Shown: positions 15,819 through 24,901, counted from the first letter of the stretch. The stretch is 64,000 nt of DNA from VRUE01 sp963817905 (GCA_963817905.1 CAWFPS010000002.1:806001-870000), one strand, 5' to 3'. The notes: a model not told the origin generated them from the letters alone. A program made the numbers and translations.

Positions 15819-18350
15819 CTGAAGTCGAGCACGACAGGATCAAGCGCCTTGGGCCTGAATTTCCGCCGGGCTGCGATTCTCGCCGTGGGCTTGGCCTGCG
15901 CCACCGCTGTCTTCCTGGTTGCCGCCAACCCGTTCGTCTCAGCCACCTCTGGCGGCGACCCCTACAGCGTGCCGCTGGTCGACGACACCAATTCCGCCCC
16001 GAACATCGTCGAGACGACGCTTGTCGCCGAAGAAAAAACGGTCGACGTCGGCGGCGGGGTGATGGCCCACGCCCAGACCTTCAACGGGCAGATCCCAGGG
16101 CCGACCTTCGTCCTCAACGTCGGCGACACGGTGATCGTCCACTACGAGAACCACCTCTCCCGGGAAAGCGGCGTCCACTGGCACGGGATCGAGCTCGCCA
16201 ACGAGATCGACGGCACGCCCTTCACCCAGAACCAGGTCCCGCCCGGAGGCAACTTTCTCTACAAGTTCACCGTCACCCGCCCGGGGCTCTTCTGGTACCA
16301 CCCGCATCACCACTCCTCGACCAACCAGGTCTTCAAGGGCCTCTACGGCCTGATCCGGGTTCGCGACCCCAGCGAAGCCCAGCTACAGGAATCGGGAGCG
16401 CTCCCGTCGCCGGGCCAGATGAAGCAGATCGTGCTCAGCGACCTCACCGTCTGCAAGAACGTCGGTGAAAACGACGCGGCCACCTACAACCCGGCGCTGC
16501 CACACGTGAGTGGCGCAGCGCTGCCGGCACAGCAGCCGCCGACGCCGAAAAACCTCTGCGAAGGCCCAGGAATCGGCCCGCCGCCGACCGGCGGCAGCCC
16601 GTACCCGATCGACGAGGACGGCTCGTTGCGCACCCCGTTCAGCGCCGGCGACATTCCCAACATCCAGACCGCCAACCACGCCGGTCCGACCAACGAGGGA
16701 CAGACGGTCCTGACCAACGGCAAGAACGTCGGCGGCCGGGCAGGCACGCCGGCGGCACCGGGCGCGCTGGAAATCGGTGCCTCGACGATGAACGTGCAGC
16801 CGGGCCAGGGCCTGCGCCTGCAGCTGCTGAACGCGGCGACGACGCGCTACTTCCGCCTGCGCCTGACCGCACCCAACGGCTCGCTGGTGCCGCTGATCAG
16901 GGTCGGCGGCGAAGGCGGGTTGCTCAACAGCGCGATCCAGGAAGGGGGCAAACTGGGAACCTGGGAAACCAAGTACGGCGCGGGGGAGATCCTGCTGCCT
17001 CCAGGCAGCCGCGCCGACGTCGTCGCCGCGATTCCGTCCGCGCCGACGACGGGTGTGCTCACCCTCTGGACCGAGGACTACGAACGCACCGGCGGCGGTT
17101 ACTCGAACATCCCGACGGTGCCAGTCATGCACTTGAATCTCTCGGGCGCGACCGTCTCGCCGCCGTACTCGATCGCCGCCGGGGTACCGCTCCGCAACGC
17201 CACCGGCCACCCGCAGGAAGTCCTGCCGGAACCGAAAGTCGGCGAAGAACTGCTTAACCCGGCGACCTTCGTGCCGCCGAAGACGGGCCTCGTGCCGCCC
17301 TCCTCGGTGATCAAACTCACCCAGAAAGCCCAGGTCGAGCTCGGCATCGACGGCACCTTCGGCACCCACGACGTCCCGGGCAATTACGAGAACGCCCCGC
17401 ACCTGGAATCGACGCGCTACGCCAAGGAAGGCGACGTGCTGCAGCTCCAGGTCGAGAACACTACGAACGCGCATCACCCCTACCACCTGCACGGATTCTC
17501 CATGCAGCCTGTCAAGCTGCAAAAAGGGGTCGAAGAATTCACCTGGCCGGGAGATCCGGAGTTCCGCGACAATATCGACGTCCCGGGCAAATTCATCCTC
17601 ACCTACCGGATCAAGGTCGAGCCGCGGCCCCTGGCCGACGGCGTAACGCCTGGCGGCGCACTCGGCCGCTGGCTGTACCACTGCCACATCTTCTTCCACG
17701 CCACCGACGGGATGCTCTCCGAGCTCGTCGTCACGGCGCCGGACGGCAACGAGCGTCCCGACGTCAACGTCAGCAACTCGCAGCTGCGGGTCACACAGGG
17801 CGAAACGGCCACCGTCACAGGCACCTACAAGGACCCCGACGGCGACCCGGTGTCGCTCAGCTCCTCGGTCGGCAGCGTCGCCGACAACGGCGGCGGCAAC
17901 TACACCTGGACCTTCCCGACCAGCACCGCCGACACCACACAGCTCGTCTACGTCACCGGCACCGACTCGCACGGGCTGAAGGGCCAGATTCCCTTCTACC
18001 TCCAGGTCGATCCAGCGCCGGCGCCCGCTGCCAATGTGGCGCCGACGCTGAAGAAGCTCAAGGTCGTGCCGAAGAGCTTCAGGCCGGCGAAGGGCGTGAC
18101 CAGGCTGAACCGGGCCGCGATCAGCAAGAAGGGCAAGAAGGCAAAGCGCGGCGCCAAGATCTGGTTCCGGATCTCCGAGCCGGCCAAGGTCGAATTCACC
18201 GTCAAGCGGGTCGCCCCCAAGAAGCCGAGGCTGAAGCTGAAGAAGTTCAACCGCAGGATCAAGAAGGCGGGCAAGCGCTCGGTTGCCTTCACCGCTCGCT
18301 TCAAGCAGGGCAGAAGAAGAAGGCGCTGCCACCCGGCAAGTACAGGCTGA
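15819..18350 (+). CDS. Multicopper oxidase with C-terminal frameshift
   Basis: Full-length three-domain type. Copper motifs are VHWHGIEL and WYHPHHHSSTNQVFKGLYG in the first domain, HHPYHLHGFS and WLYHCHIFFHATDGM in the last, so T1, T2 and T3 sites look intact. An Ig/PKD-like segment and a lysine-rich tail follow. N-terminal signal/anchor: AAILAVGLACATAVFLVAA. Best start is CTG at 15819, behind AAGGGGAGA. Near 18312 one base seems missing in an AAG-rich run: the frame then reads RRRRRCHPASTG and stops, whereas the +1 frame continues ALPPGKYRLTARAKDSGG to a stop at 18421. Enzyme core is unaffected. Likely oxidises Cu(I) or phenolics outside the cell. Confidence 0.85.
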   Translation: MKSSTTGSSALGLNFRRAAILAVGLACATAVFLVAANPFVSATSGGDPYSVPLVDDTNSAPNIVETTLVAEEKTVDVGGGVMAHAQTFNGQIPGPTFVLNVGDTVIVHYENHLSRESGVHWHGIELANEIDGTPFTQNQVPPGGNFLYKFTVTRPGLFWYHPHHHSSTNQVFKGLYGLIRVRDPSEAQLQESGALPSPGQMKQIVLSDLTVCKNVGENDAATYNPALPHVSGAALPAQQPPTPKNLCEGPGIGPPPTGGSPYPIDEDGSLRTPFSAGDIPNIQTANHAGPTNEGQTVLTNGKNVGGRAGTPAAPGALEIGASTMNVQPGQGLRLQLLNAATTRYFRLRLTAPNGSLVPLIRVGGEGGLLNSAIQEGGKLGTWETKYGAGEILLPPGSRADVVAAIPSAPTTGVLTLWTEDYERTGGGYSNIPTVPVMHLNLSGATVSPPYSIAAGVPLRNATGHPQEVLPEPKVGEELLNPATFVPPKTGLVPPSSVIKLTQKAQVELGIDGTFGTHDVPGNYENAPHLESTRYAKEGDVLQLQVENTTNAHHPYHLHGFSMQPVKLQKGVEEFTWPGDPEFRDNIDVPGKFILTYRIKVEPRPLADGVTPGGALGRWLYHCHIFFHATDGMLSELVVTAPDGNERPDVNVSNSQLRVTQGETATVTGTYKDPDGDPVSLSSSVGSVADNGGGNYTWTFPTSTADTTQLVYVTGTDSHGLKGQIPFYLQVDPAPAPAANVAPTLKKLKVVPKSFRPAKGVTRLNRAAISKKGKKAKRGAKIWFRISEPAKVEFTVKRVAPKKPRLKLKKFNRRIKKAGKRSVAFTARFKQGRRRRRCHPASTG

Positions 18351-18441
18351 CCGCGCGGGCCAAGGATTCGGGCGGGCTGAAGTCGAAGAAGGTCTCGACC
18401 AGCTTTAAGATCGTTCGCTGAGGCGTCCTATACTCGCCGCG

Positions 18442-19518
18442 ATGGCCGACGGCTTCGACTCGAACTCTGTTCCGCCCGACGAGGGGCCCGCAGGCAAACC
18501 GCAGCCGCTCTCGGTGCGGCTGCTCGGCGCCGGCGTGCGCAGCGCCCGCTCGGTGAGCAAGGCCGCCGGGTTTGACCGCGCGGTGGAGAGCGCTGCCGAG
18601 GAGGCAATGGTCGCCGCGGTGGAGAGCGAGGCGGTCGAACGGGCGATCGCGCGGGTGCTGAAGGGTCCGGCGGTCGAGGAGGCGATGAACTCGGCGCTGG
18701 AGAGCGAAGCGGTCAAGCGGGCCCTGGTCGATGCCCTCGACAGCGAGCTGGTCGACGAGGTCTGGCGGCGTTTGCTGGCCAGCGAGGAGGCGCAGCGCCT
18801 GGTCGAGCGGATCGCGGAGGCGCCGGAGATTCGGGCCGCGATCAGCGCCCAGAGCATGGGGATGCTCGAGGACGTCGGCCATACGATCGGCGGCGGTACG
18901 CGACGGCTCGACAACGCCCTCGAGCGGGTCGCGCGGCGGATCTTCTTTCGCAAGCGGCGCAGCGAGCCGACCGACCGGGCCGGCGCGGTCACCCGCGGGC
19001 TCGCCTTCGCCCTCGATGTGCTTATCGTCAACCTAGGCTTCTCGGGCCTGGCCGCGATCGCGGCATTGATCGGCGCGGCTTTCACCGGCAGCGGCGAAGG
19101 CGTCTCCCACGAGGCGCTGGCGGTCGGCACGTTTCTCTGGTTCGCCCTCGGCGGCCTCTACCTGGCCGGCCTCTGGTCGCTCGCCGGGCAGACCCTGGGC
19201 ATGCGCTTCCTCGGCATCCGCCTCGCGACCGAGGGCCGCGGCCTGCGGCTCGGCCTCTCGCTCAGGCGGCTGGTCGGGATGGCGCTGGCGGCGATCCCGT
19301 TCGGGATCGGCTACCTCGGCATCCTCTTCGACGAGCGCCGGCGTGCCTGGGACGACCGGATGAGCGGCGTCGACGTCGTCTTCGAGGAGCGCGCCGCGGC
19401 CCCCTGGGCCCGGCTCGACCCCGCCGCCACGGAGGGGGCGGAAGCCGCCGCAACGACGAAGGCCCCGGATTCCCGGGGCCTTCGCTCACGCCATGTGGTC
19501 GGTTCCTCGCCTAGCTGA
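18442..19518 (+). CDS. RDD-family membrane protein with helical N-terminal repeats
   Basis: 358 aa. Residues 30-160 carry Glu/Ala-rich helical repeats (AVESAAEEAMVAAVESEAVE, AVEEAMNSALESEAVKRAL). Then an RDD domain: AGAVTRGLAFALDVLIVNL, membrane helices at about 195-245, and the motif GQTLGMRFLGIRL followed by GYLGILFDERRRAWDDRMSG. RDD proteins have been linked to ion transport, but the role is mostly unknown. The C-terminal codons overlap a hairpin terminator at 19458-19483, so this end may be slightly over-extended. Confidence 0.8.
   Translation: MADGFDSNSVPPDEGPAGKPQPLSVRLLGAGVRSARSVSKAAGFDRAVESAAEEAMVAAVESEAVERAIARVLKGPAVEEAMNSALESEAVKRALVDALDSELVDEVWRRLLASEEAQRLVERIAEAPEIRAAISAQSMGMLEDVGHTIGGGTRRLDNALERVARRIFFRKRRSEPTDRAGAVTRGLAFALDVLIVNLGFSGLAAIAALIGAAFTGSGEGVSHEALAVGTFLWFALGGLYLAGLWSLAGQTLGMRFLGIRLATEGRGLRLGLSLRRLVGMALAAIPFGIGYLGILFDERRRAWDDRMSGVDVVFEERAAAPWARLDPAATEGAEAAATTKAPDSRGLRSRHVVGSSPS
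19458..19483. terminator. Bidirectional Rho-independent-like terminator
   Basis: Perfect 11-bp stem GAAGGCCCCGG / CCGGGGCCTTC with a 3-nt loop between the convergent RDD and DUF7144-like genes. The T-run is weak on both sides. Confidence 0.6.
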
Positions 19519-19894
19519 CTGAGCCTTCCGGGCCCTCGGCCAGCTTGTAGATGATGATGATCGCGAGGGCGAAGATCGCCAGCGACCAGAACGGGTAGGC
19601 GGGGATCGAGAGCAGCGCCCCGATCGAGTTCAGCGAGGCGATGAAGATGCCGAACCAGCGCCCGAACTCTCCTCCGGAGAAGAGTGAGAAGGCGGCGACG
19701 AGCTCGAGCACGCCGAGGATCAGCATGATCCAGCCCCATGTATGGAGGCCGCTGAGGATGTAGGTGGCGTTTTCGGTGAAAAACTTGGAGTCGCCGATCG
19801 CGGCGATCCCGTAGATGATGTTGAGCACGCCTGCGACAAGCAACAGGACGCCGGCGAACACCCACCAACCGCTGAGTGTGCTCTCCTCGTTCAT
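19511..19894 (-). CDS. Four-helix membrane protein (DUF7144-like)
   Basis: 127 aa. Starts MNEESTLSGWWVFAGVLLLVAG and contains four membrane helices, including WGWIMLILGVLELVAAFSLF and FWSLAIFALAIIIIYKL. The pattern (GVLNIIYGIAAI, FFTENATYILSGLHTWGW) matches a small integral membrane family common in actinobacteria. An AAAGGG ribosome-binding site precedes the ATG at 19894. Function is unknown. Convergent with the RDD gene. Confidence 0.7.
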   Translation of the reverse strand: MNEESTLSGWWVFAGVLLLVAGVLNIIYGIAAIGDSKFFTENATYILSGLHTWGWIMLILGVLELVAAFSLFSGGEFGRWFGIFIASLNSIGALLSIPAYPFWSLAIFALAIIIIYKLAEGPEGSVS

Positions 19895-20029
19895 ACGTAA
19901 CCCTTTCGTCTGCAAAATAGGCAGGGAGACATTGCGCGACGGTATTCCAGGGAGGGGCCGCATTTCCTGCCCTGGAGCGAGATTTGCCGATTTGGCCAAG
20001 CGCTGTTTTTGTGCCAACATCTACCGCGC

Positions 20030-20812
20030 ATGACGCGCGCTATGGGACCTCTTGTGCGTGCCGTGCTCGGGGCCGCCGCGGTTGCGCTTGCACTAGCTCC
20101 GGGGGCGAGCGCGCGAGCCACGTCGGGACGGCTTGCTGCAGGCGCCAGCAGCATCCGCGTGGCCGAAGTGGCCGGCCTGGAAACGCGGACCAACGGCAAA
20201 ATCTTCGCTGTCGACCCGGTCGAGGGGCCCTACACCTGCTCGGGCACGGCGATCGACACGCCGAGCCGCTCGATCGTCCTCACCGCTGGGCACTGCGTGG
20301 TGGAAGCCGGACACTGGGGACGTGATATCGCATTCGTTCCTGCCTTCGACCACGGTGCCAGGCCCTTCGGCACCTTCAAGGCGAGCGCCGTTTACCCGAT
20401 GCCGCAGTGGCGCGACGGCGAAAACCCCGACTTTGACGTTGCCGCGATCAAGGTCGCTCCCAGCGCCCTGGGGTCGCTTGGCGATGTGGTCGGCGCCCGC
20501 AAGTGGACGACCGGGAAATCGCGCTTCGCCAGCTTCCAGATCTTCGGCTATCCCGCCGGGGCGCTGGAAGGCGAAGCGCTGCGCAGCTGCAAAGCCAAGG
20601 GCCTGGGAAGCGACACGTTCACCAATTTCTTCAGCGGCCCGCCAACGGTGCCGGGGCGCTGCGACATGGCGGGCGGTGCAAGTGGCGGGGCCTGGCTCCT
20701 CAACGGGCGCGTCGACGGGGTGACCAGCTATGGCTATTCCCATCACCTGGGCCGTCTCTACTCGCCCTATTTCGGCCCGGCGGTCGGTGCCTTCCTCGCT
20801 TCGCTGCCATAG
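20030..20812 (+). CDS. Secreted trypsin-like serine protease
   Basis: 260 aa. Signal peptide (LVRAVLGAAAVALALAPGASA). Catalytic triad of the chymotrypsin fold: His in SIVLTAGHCVVE, Asp in NPDFDVAAIKV and Ser in CDMAGGASGGAWLL. Cysteines flanking the triad (YTCSGTA, GHC) could form a disulfide. Exported to the outside; substrate unknown. The stop is 11 nt before the next gene, which is probably co-transcribed. Confidence 0.85.
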   Translation: MTRAMGPLVRAVLGAAAVALALAPGASARATSGRLAAGASSIRVAEVAGLETRTNGKIFAVDPVEGPYTCSGTAIDTPSRSIVLTAGHCVVEAGHWGRDIAFVPAFDHGARPFGTFKASAVYPMPQWRDGENPDFDVAAIKVAPSALGSLGDVVGARKWTTGKSRFASFQIFGYPAGALEGEALRSCKAKGLGSDTFTNFFSGPPTVPGRCDMAGGASGGAWLLNGRVDGVTSYGYSHHLGRLYSPYFGPAVGAFLASLP

Positions 20813-20822
20813 GGTGCGGCCC

Positions 20823-21695
20823 ATGGATGTGGTCCGCACCCCGGAGGAGCGCTTCGCGGGATTGCCAGACTTTCCCTTCGAGCCGAGCTACCGGGAGGTC
20901 GATGGCCTGCGGCTCGCCTTCCTCGATGAGGGCGAGGGCAAGCCGGTCGTCTTCTTCCACGGCGAGCCGACCTGGTCATTCCTCTGGCGCAAGGTGATCC
21001 CGCCGGTACGCGACGCCGGTTACCGCTGCATCGCCCCCGACTACGCGGGCTTCGGCCGCTCCGACAAGCCCACCGACGTCGAGTGGTACACGTACGACCG
21101 CCACGTCGAGCTGATGGCGGAGCTGCTCGAGCAGCTCGACGTTCGCGACGCGACCGCGGTCGTGCATGACTGGGGCGGGCCGATCGGGCTGCGCCTGGCG
21201 GTTGAGCACCCGGACCGTTTTTCGCGCATCGTCGTGATGGAGACAGGTCCCTTCACAGGCAAACAGCGAATGAGCGAGGCCTGGCTCAAGTTCCGCGAGT
21301 TCGTCCGCGACAACGCCGACGTCCCGGTCGGGATGCTGGTGCGCGGCGGCTGCAAGGAGGACCCGGGCGACGAGGTGATTGCCGGCTACGACGCGCCGTA
21401 CCCGGAGCCCGAGTCGAAGGCGGGGGCCCGGGCCTTCCCGCTGATTCTGCCGACCGAGCCCGACGCGCCGGGGGCGGCGGAGGGGCGGCGGATCGCCGAC
21501 GCCCTGCGCGAGGACGAGCGACCGACCTTGATGCTGTGGGCGGACTCCGATCCGATCCTGCCCTTCTCGCTCGGCGAGCGGATCTCCGAGCAGCTGGGAT
21601 TTCCGGCGCCGCGCAAGATCGAGAACGCCTCGCACTTCCTGCAGGAGGACGCCGGGCCGGAGATCGGCCGGATCATCGCCGAGTGGCTCGGCTGA
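20823..21695 (+). CDS. Haloalkane dehalogenase-like alpha/beta hydrolase
   Basis: 290 aa. Order of motifs fits haloalkane dehalogenases: oxyanion HGEPTWSFLWRK, FGRSDKP, nucleophile Asp in AVVHDWGGPIGLRLA (Asp rather than Ser in the elbow), catalytic acid in LMLWADSDPILP and His in NASHFLQEDAGPEIG. Such enzymes replace halogen by hydroxyl through an aspartyl ester; fluoroacetate or epoxide activity is an alternative. Tight spacing after the protease. Its 3' end overlaps the convergent phosphoesterase gene by 23 nt. Confidence 0.8.
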   Translation: MDVVRTPEERFAGLPDFPFEPSYREVDGLRLAFLDEGEGKPVVFFHGEPTWSFLWRKVIPPVRDAGYRCIAPDYAGFGRSDKPTDVEWYTYDRHVELMAELLEQLDVRDATAVVHDWGGPIGLRLAVEHPDRFSRIVVMETGPFTGKQRMSEAWLKFREFVRDNADVPVGMLVRGGCKEDPGDEVIAGYDAPYPEPESKAGARAFPLILPTEPDAPGAAEGRRIADALREDERPTLMLWADSDPILPFSLGERISEQLGFPAPRKIENASHFLQEDAGPEIGRIIAEWLG

Positions 21696-22782
21696 CCGCT
21701 GCGCGCAGCTCCTCGCGCGGGCGGTCGACCAAGAGGCGGACGCGGCGCGGCGGGCCCTCGTCCTCGACCCAGGTGACCGTGCCCGGCCAGTAGGCGTTGG
21801 GCGGGGCGCCGGGGTGGTGGAAGGCGTCGGCGTAGACCCAGCTGCCGGTGTTGTGGAGCCGGCCGCCGCCCGGCAAGCGCCAATCGGCCTCGCCCTCTTC
21901 GGGGCCGGCGCGGTGGGTGTGGCCGGTGATCGTGTGGGCGGCGTCGATGTGGAGGCGGCGGACCACCTCGGTGGCGCCGGCGATGCCGCTGCGGGCGATT
22001 GAGCCGGCCGAGAGGTCGGGATCGAATTGGCTGCGCAGGAGGCGGTTGAGCAGCCAGACGCTGGCCGGGACGCCGGCACCGAAGGCAGCCTTGATCGTCG
22101 CCTGGCGGGCACGCCCGCGGTGGCGGCGGCGGCCGGAAAGCGAGCGCCAGGCGCGTTCGGAGGGGCGGGTGGCGCCGCGGGCGAGGCCGGCCTCTGCGAG
22201 GCCGAAGGCGAGTCCGTAGATGGGGCGGAGGATCCGCTCGTAATCGGCGGGAGTGGCCGGGTCGGGCAGGGGGCCGCCGGCCCGCATCACGGCGGCGGCC
22301 CCGATGCACTCCAGGCGGGGCAGGCTCAGGTGGCAGTCCATGTAGTGGCCGTGAGTGGCGTAGACGTCGTCGCGCAGCCAGACGCCGGGATAGGCGACGC
22401 TGAGCTCGGCCTCGCCGAGCCAGTCGGCGATACGGGTGAGCGGCTCGCCGCCCGGGAGGGCGCGGTGCTCGAGGTCGAGGTTGCCGCCGGCGAGGGCGAG
22501 CTCTTCGAGCAGTGGCTCGGCGAGGCGGTGGTCGTGATTGCCGGGGACGAGGACGACGCGGCGCCCGGCCATCGCCCGGCCCAGCTCCTCGAAGAAGGGG
22601 CGGACGGCAGCGAGGACCGAGGCGAGCGGCAGTTCACGCAGCTCGAGCACGTCGCCGAGCAGGATCAGCCGGTCGGCGCCCGCCACCTCGGCCAGCAGGG
22701 CCTCGCGGATCGCCGGGTCGCTGCCGAGGTCCTCGCCAGTGGCGCTGCCCAGGTGGAGGTCGGAGACGATCGCGGTGCGCAT
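21673..22782 (-). CDS. Calcineurin-like metallophosphoesterase
   Basis: About 369 aa. Metal-binding motifs in order: MRTAIVSDLHLGS (D-x-H), LILLGDVLELRELP (GD), VVLVPGNHDHRLA (GNHD), YATHGHYMDCHLS (GH) and ITGHTHRAGP (GHTH). This is the UDP-2,3-diacylglucosamine hydrolase or general phosphoesterase type, with an inserted middle region. The ATG at 22782 immediately precedes the first motif. The 3' end overlaps the convergent dehalogenase-like gene. Confidence 0.82.
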   Translation of the reverse strand: MRTAIVSDLHLGSATGEDLGSDPAIREALLAEVAGADRLILLGDVLELRELPLASVLAAVRPFFEELGRAMAGRRVVLVPGNHDHRLAEPLLEELALAGGNLDLEHRALPGGEPLTRIADWLGEAELSVAYPGVWLRDDVYATHGHYMDCHLSLPRLECIGAAAVMRAGGPLPDPATPADYERILRPIYGLAFGLAEAGLARGATRPSERAWRSLSGRRRHRGRARQATIKAAFGAGVPASVWLLNRLLRSQFDPDLSAGSIARSGIAGATEVVRRLHIDAAHTITGHTHRAGPEEGEADWRLPGGGRLHNTGSWVYADAFHHPGAPPNAYWPGTVTWVEDEGPPRRVRLLVDRPREELRAAVSRATRR

Positions 22783-22886
22783 CCCGCGGAACCTAGCGGG
22801 GTGCAACGCCTTTTCCCCCTGGCGGGTGGTTGATGCGTTGCACCCGGCGCCTGGCTGCCTGGCCAGTCCGGCTAGACTTCTGCCGG

Positions 22887-23798
22887 ATGCCGGAGTTGAG
22901 CGAAGAGCGGCTGGCGCCCTGCAACGGTGTCGAGCTTGCCTACCAGGAGGTGGGGGACCCCGACGGCGAGCCGCTGCTGCTCGTTATGGGGCTGGCGACG
23001 CAGATGCTGGCCTGGGATGAGGAGTTCTGCGCGCTGCTGGCCGAACGCGGCTTCCGCGTGGTGCGCTTCGACAACCGCGACATCGGCCACTCGACCAAGC
23101 TCGACGACGCCGGCGTGCCCGGCCGGCTCGACCTCTTCCTTGGCCGCAACCCCGCCTACCGGCTCTCCGACATGGCGGCGGACACGGTCGGCCTGCTGGA
23201 CCATCTCGAGATCGAGTCCGCGCACGTGGCCGGGGTCTCGATGGGCGGGATGATCGGCCAGACGCTGGCGATCGAGCACCGCGAGCGGGTCCGCTCGCTG
23301 GTCTCGATGCACTCGACCACCGGCAACCGTTGGGTCGGGACGCCGACGCCGAAGGTCTTCCGCCAGATGCTCTCCCCGGCGCCGCGCAATCGCGATGAGT
23401 TCATCGCCAGAATCCGCAGGACCTACGAGCTGATCGGCTCGCCCGCCTACCCGACCGACCAGGAGCGCTTGCGCCGGGTCGCGGAGGCTTCGTGGGAGCG
23501 CGGCCACAACCCGCGCGGGGTGCTGCGCCAGATGCACGCGGTCACCTCTTCGGGCGACCGCACCGCGGCGTTGCGCAAGGTCGACCTGCCGGTGACCGTG
23601 ATCCACGGCACCCGCGACACCCTGATCCGTCCCAGCGGCGGCCGTGCCACCGCCCGCGCCATCCCCGGCGCTCGCCTGCGGATAGTCGAGGGCATGGGCC
23701 ACGACCTCCCTCGCGAGCTCTGGCCCCTCTTCGCCGACGAGTTCAGCGACGTCGCCGCCCGGGCCGGCCGGAAACCCCGCTCGGCCCAGCCCGCCTGA
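22887..23798 (+). CDS. Alpha/beta hydrolase
   Basis: 303 aa. Core motifs: PLLLVMGLATQMLAWDEEF, FDNRDIGHSTKLD, nucleophile elbow HVAGVSMGGMIGQTLA (Ser), acid in VIHGTRDTLIRP and His in VEGMGHDLPRELW. It resembles hydrolases annotated as aclacinomycin methylesterase-like (RdmC type), with the signature FDNRDIGHS. Substrate unknown. The divergent phosphoesterase start lies about 100 nt upstream. Confidence 0.82.
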   Translation: MPELSEERLAPCNGVELAYQEVGDPDGEPLLLVMGLATQMLAWDEEFCALLAERGFRVVRFDNRDIGHSTKLDDAGVPGRLDLFLGRNPAYRLSDMAADTVGLLDHLEIESAHVAGVSMGGMIGQTLAIEHRERVRSLVSMHSTTGNRWVGTPTPKVFRQMLSPAPRNRDEFIARIRRTYELIGSPAYPTDQERLRRVAEASWERGHNPRGVLRQMHAVTSSGDRTAALRKVDLPVTVIHGTRDTLIRPSGGRATARAIPGARLRIVEGMGHDLPRELWPLFADEFSDVAARAGRKPRSAQPA

Positions 23799-23864
23799 GC
23801 GGGCAAATCAGCGCTTCGGCCCGATGAACTCATCGAGCCTGGCGACATCGTCCTTGCGCGAGAC

Positions 23865-24593
23865 CTAGATCGCCACCGCCGCGGTCTCGGCCTTCGGAAA
23901 GGCGGCGGTCCAGCGCAGCCCGAGGCAGTCGCAGGCGGAGCAGAAGATGCTCGTTACATCCGTAGAGACATTGGAGAACACGTAACGCGGCTGCCGCCAA
24001 CCGCCCCGGCCTGTGCTGATGAACCGGCACCCGTCCGACTGGATCATCCCCTTCAGCAACTCCTCCGGCCACGTTTCCGCCAGCTCCTGCTGCCAGCGCG
24101 CCAGATAGATCGGCCGCGTGTGCTTCATCCCCGGGCCGTGCTGGGGGAAGAGGCAGGGCCAGGAGCGGGAGTAGGCAGAGACCGAGTAGCAGTTGGACGG
24201 AGTGAGCAGCCTGTGCACTTTGTTTCGCGGCGTCGTCCGTTTCATCGATGCCGCGCATTCATCGACGATGCGCGGGTATTTCTTGTCGAGAAAGACGCGC
24301 AGGCGATAGACGTTGCGCCGATGAGGCGAGATCGTGCCGTCTCCCAGGTAAAGGCCGAGCAGGTGGACGTAGGCCGGTCCGAGTTTGCGTCGGTCGTGAT
24401 CCGCTTGTCCGCACGATGGGCAGACTGGTTGGCGGGAACCGTCCGGCAAGGGCCGTGAATGCCAAGGCAGCTTCCCGGCGTGCCAGTCGCGCACAGTTCC
24501 GACCGAAAGGCCAAGTTGACGTGCGACCCGTCTCGCACCAAGCCCTTCGGCTTTTAGCCGCAGGGCTTGATCAACGGTGGCCCGGCTATGCAC
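23865..24593 (-). CDS. HTH plus homing-endonuclease-like (LAGLIDADG-type) protein, nonsense-truncated
   Basis: About 242 aa. N-terminal helix-turn-helix (QALRLKAEGLGARRVARQLG then SVGTVRDWHAGKLP), a CxxC pair (CPSCGQ), then two halves typical of LAGLIDADG proteins: AYVHLLGLYLGDGTISPH and ELLKGMIQSDGCRF. After AAVAI a TAG stops translation, but the same frame continues VSRKDDVARLDEFIGPKR to a TGA at 23808, a common ending of this family. So Tyr to stop is likely. GTG start at 24591-24593, just downstream of tRNA-Leu on the same strand; the open frame upstream is only tRNA sequence. Endonuclease activity is not proven. Confidence 0.7.
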   Translation of the reverse strand: MHSRATVDQALRLKAEGLGARRVARQLGLSVGTVRDWHAGKLPWHSRPLPDGSRQPVCPSCGQADHDRRKLGPAYVHLLGLYLGDGTISPHRRNVYRLRVFLDKKYPRIVDECAASMKRTTPRNKVHRLLTPSNCYSVSAYSRSWPCLFPQHGPGMKHTRPIYLARWQQELAETWPEELLKGMIQSDGCRFISTGRGGWRQPRYVFSNVSTDVTSIFCSACDCLGLRWTAAFPKAETAAVAI

Positions 24594-24606
24594 GGGTTCC
24601 CCAGAA

Positions 24607-24691
24607 TGCGGCTGAGAGGACTCGAACCTCCACGGGGTTTCCCCCACGAGCACCTGAAGCTCGCGCGTATACCAAATTTCGCCACAGCCGC
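24607..24691 (-). tRNA. tRNA-Leu (anticodon CAG)
   Basis: Minus-strand cloverleaf: acceptor arms GCGGCTG / CAGCCGC, anticodon stem CGAGC/GCTCG with loop TTCAGGT (CAG), a long variable arm as in class II tRNAs, and T-loop GGTTCGAGTCC. 85 nt with discriminator A; CCA is not encoded. Confidence 0.93.
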
Positions 24692-24828
24692 GTGCGCCTC
24701 AAACCTATCGAGTCTGCAGTCTTCGCGGCATGGAAATCAATCGAACACACGTTCGTATACCTATCGCCCCCACCGGACGCCAACCCGCGACGCACCGAGC
24801 CCACGTCTCGCTAGAATGCCCCTTCCTC

Positions 24829-24901
24829 GCCGCTATCGTCTAGGGGACTAGGACGCTGGCTTCTCATGCCAGAAACCGGGGTTCGAATCCCCGTAGCGGT
24901 A
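24829..24901 (+). tRNA. tRNA-Glu (anticodon CTC)
   Basis: Cloverleaf with acceptor GCCGCTA / TAGCGGT, anticodon stem CTGGC/GCCAG with loop TTCTCAT (CTC) and T-arm GGGGTTCGAATCCCC. Its 3' half overlaps the last codons of the serine recombinase on the other strand, as expected for an integration site. Confidence 0.93.

Noticed and set aside
16383..18332. 649-codon minus-strand open frame
   Set aside because: Antisense to the multicopper oxidase, whose copper motifs are clear on the plus strand.
24594..24653. N-terminal extension of the homing-endonuclease-like ORF
   Set aside because: Encoded by the 3' end of tRNA-Leu; the GTG at 24593 is the more sensible start.
24829..24901. Treating the end of the recombinase ORF as a protein-coding domain
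   Set aside because: The last residues (GFEPRF type) are antisense tRNA T-arm sequence, not a domain.
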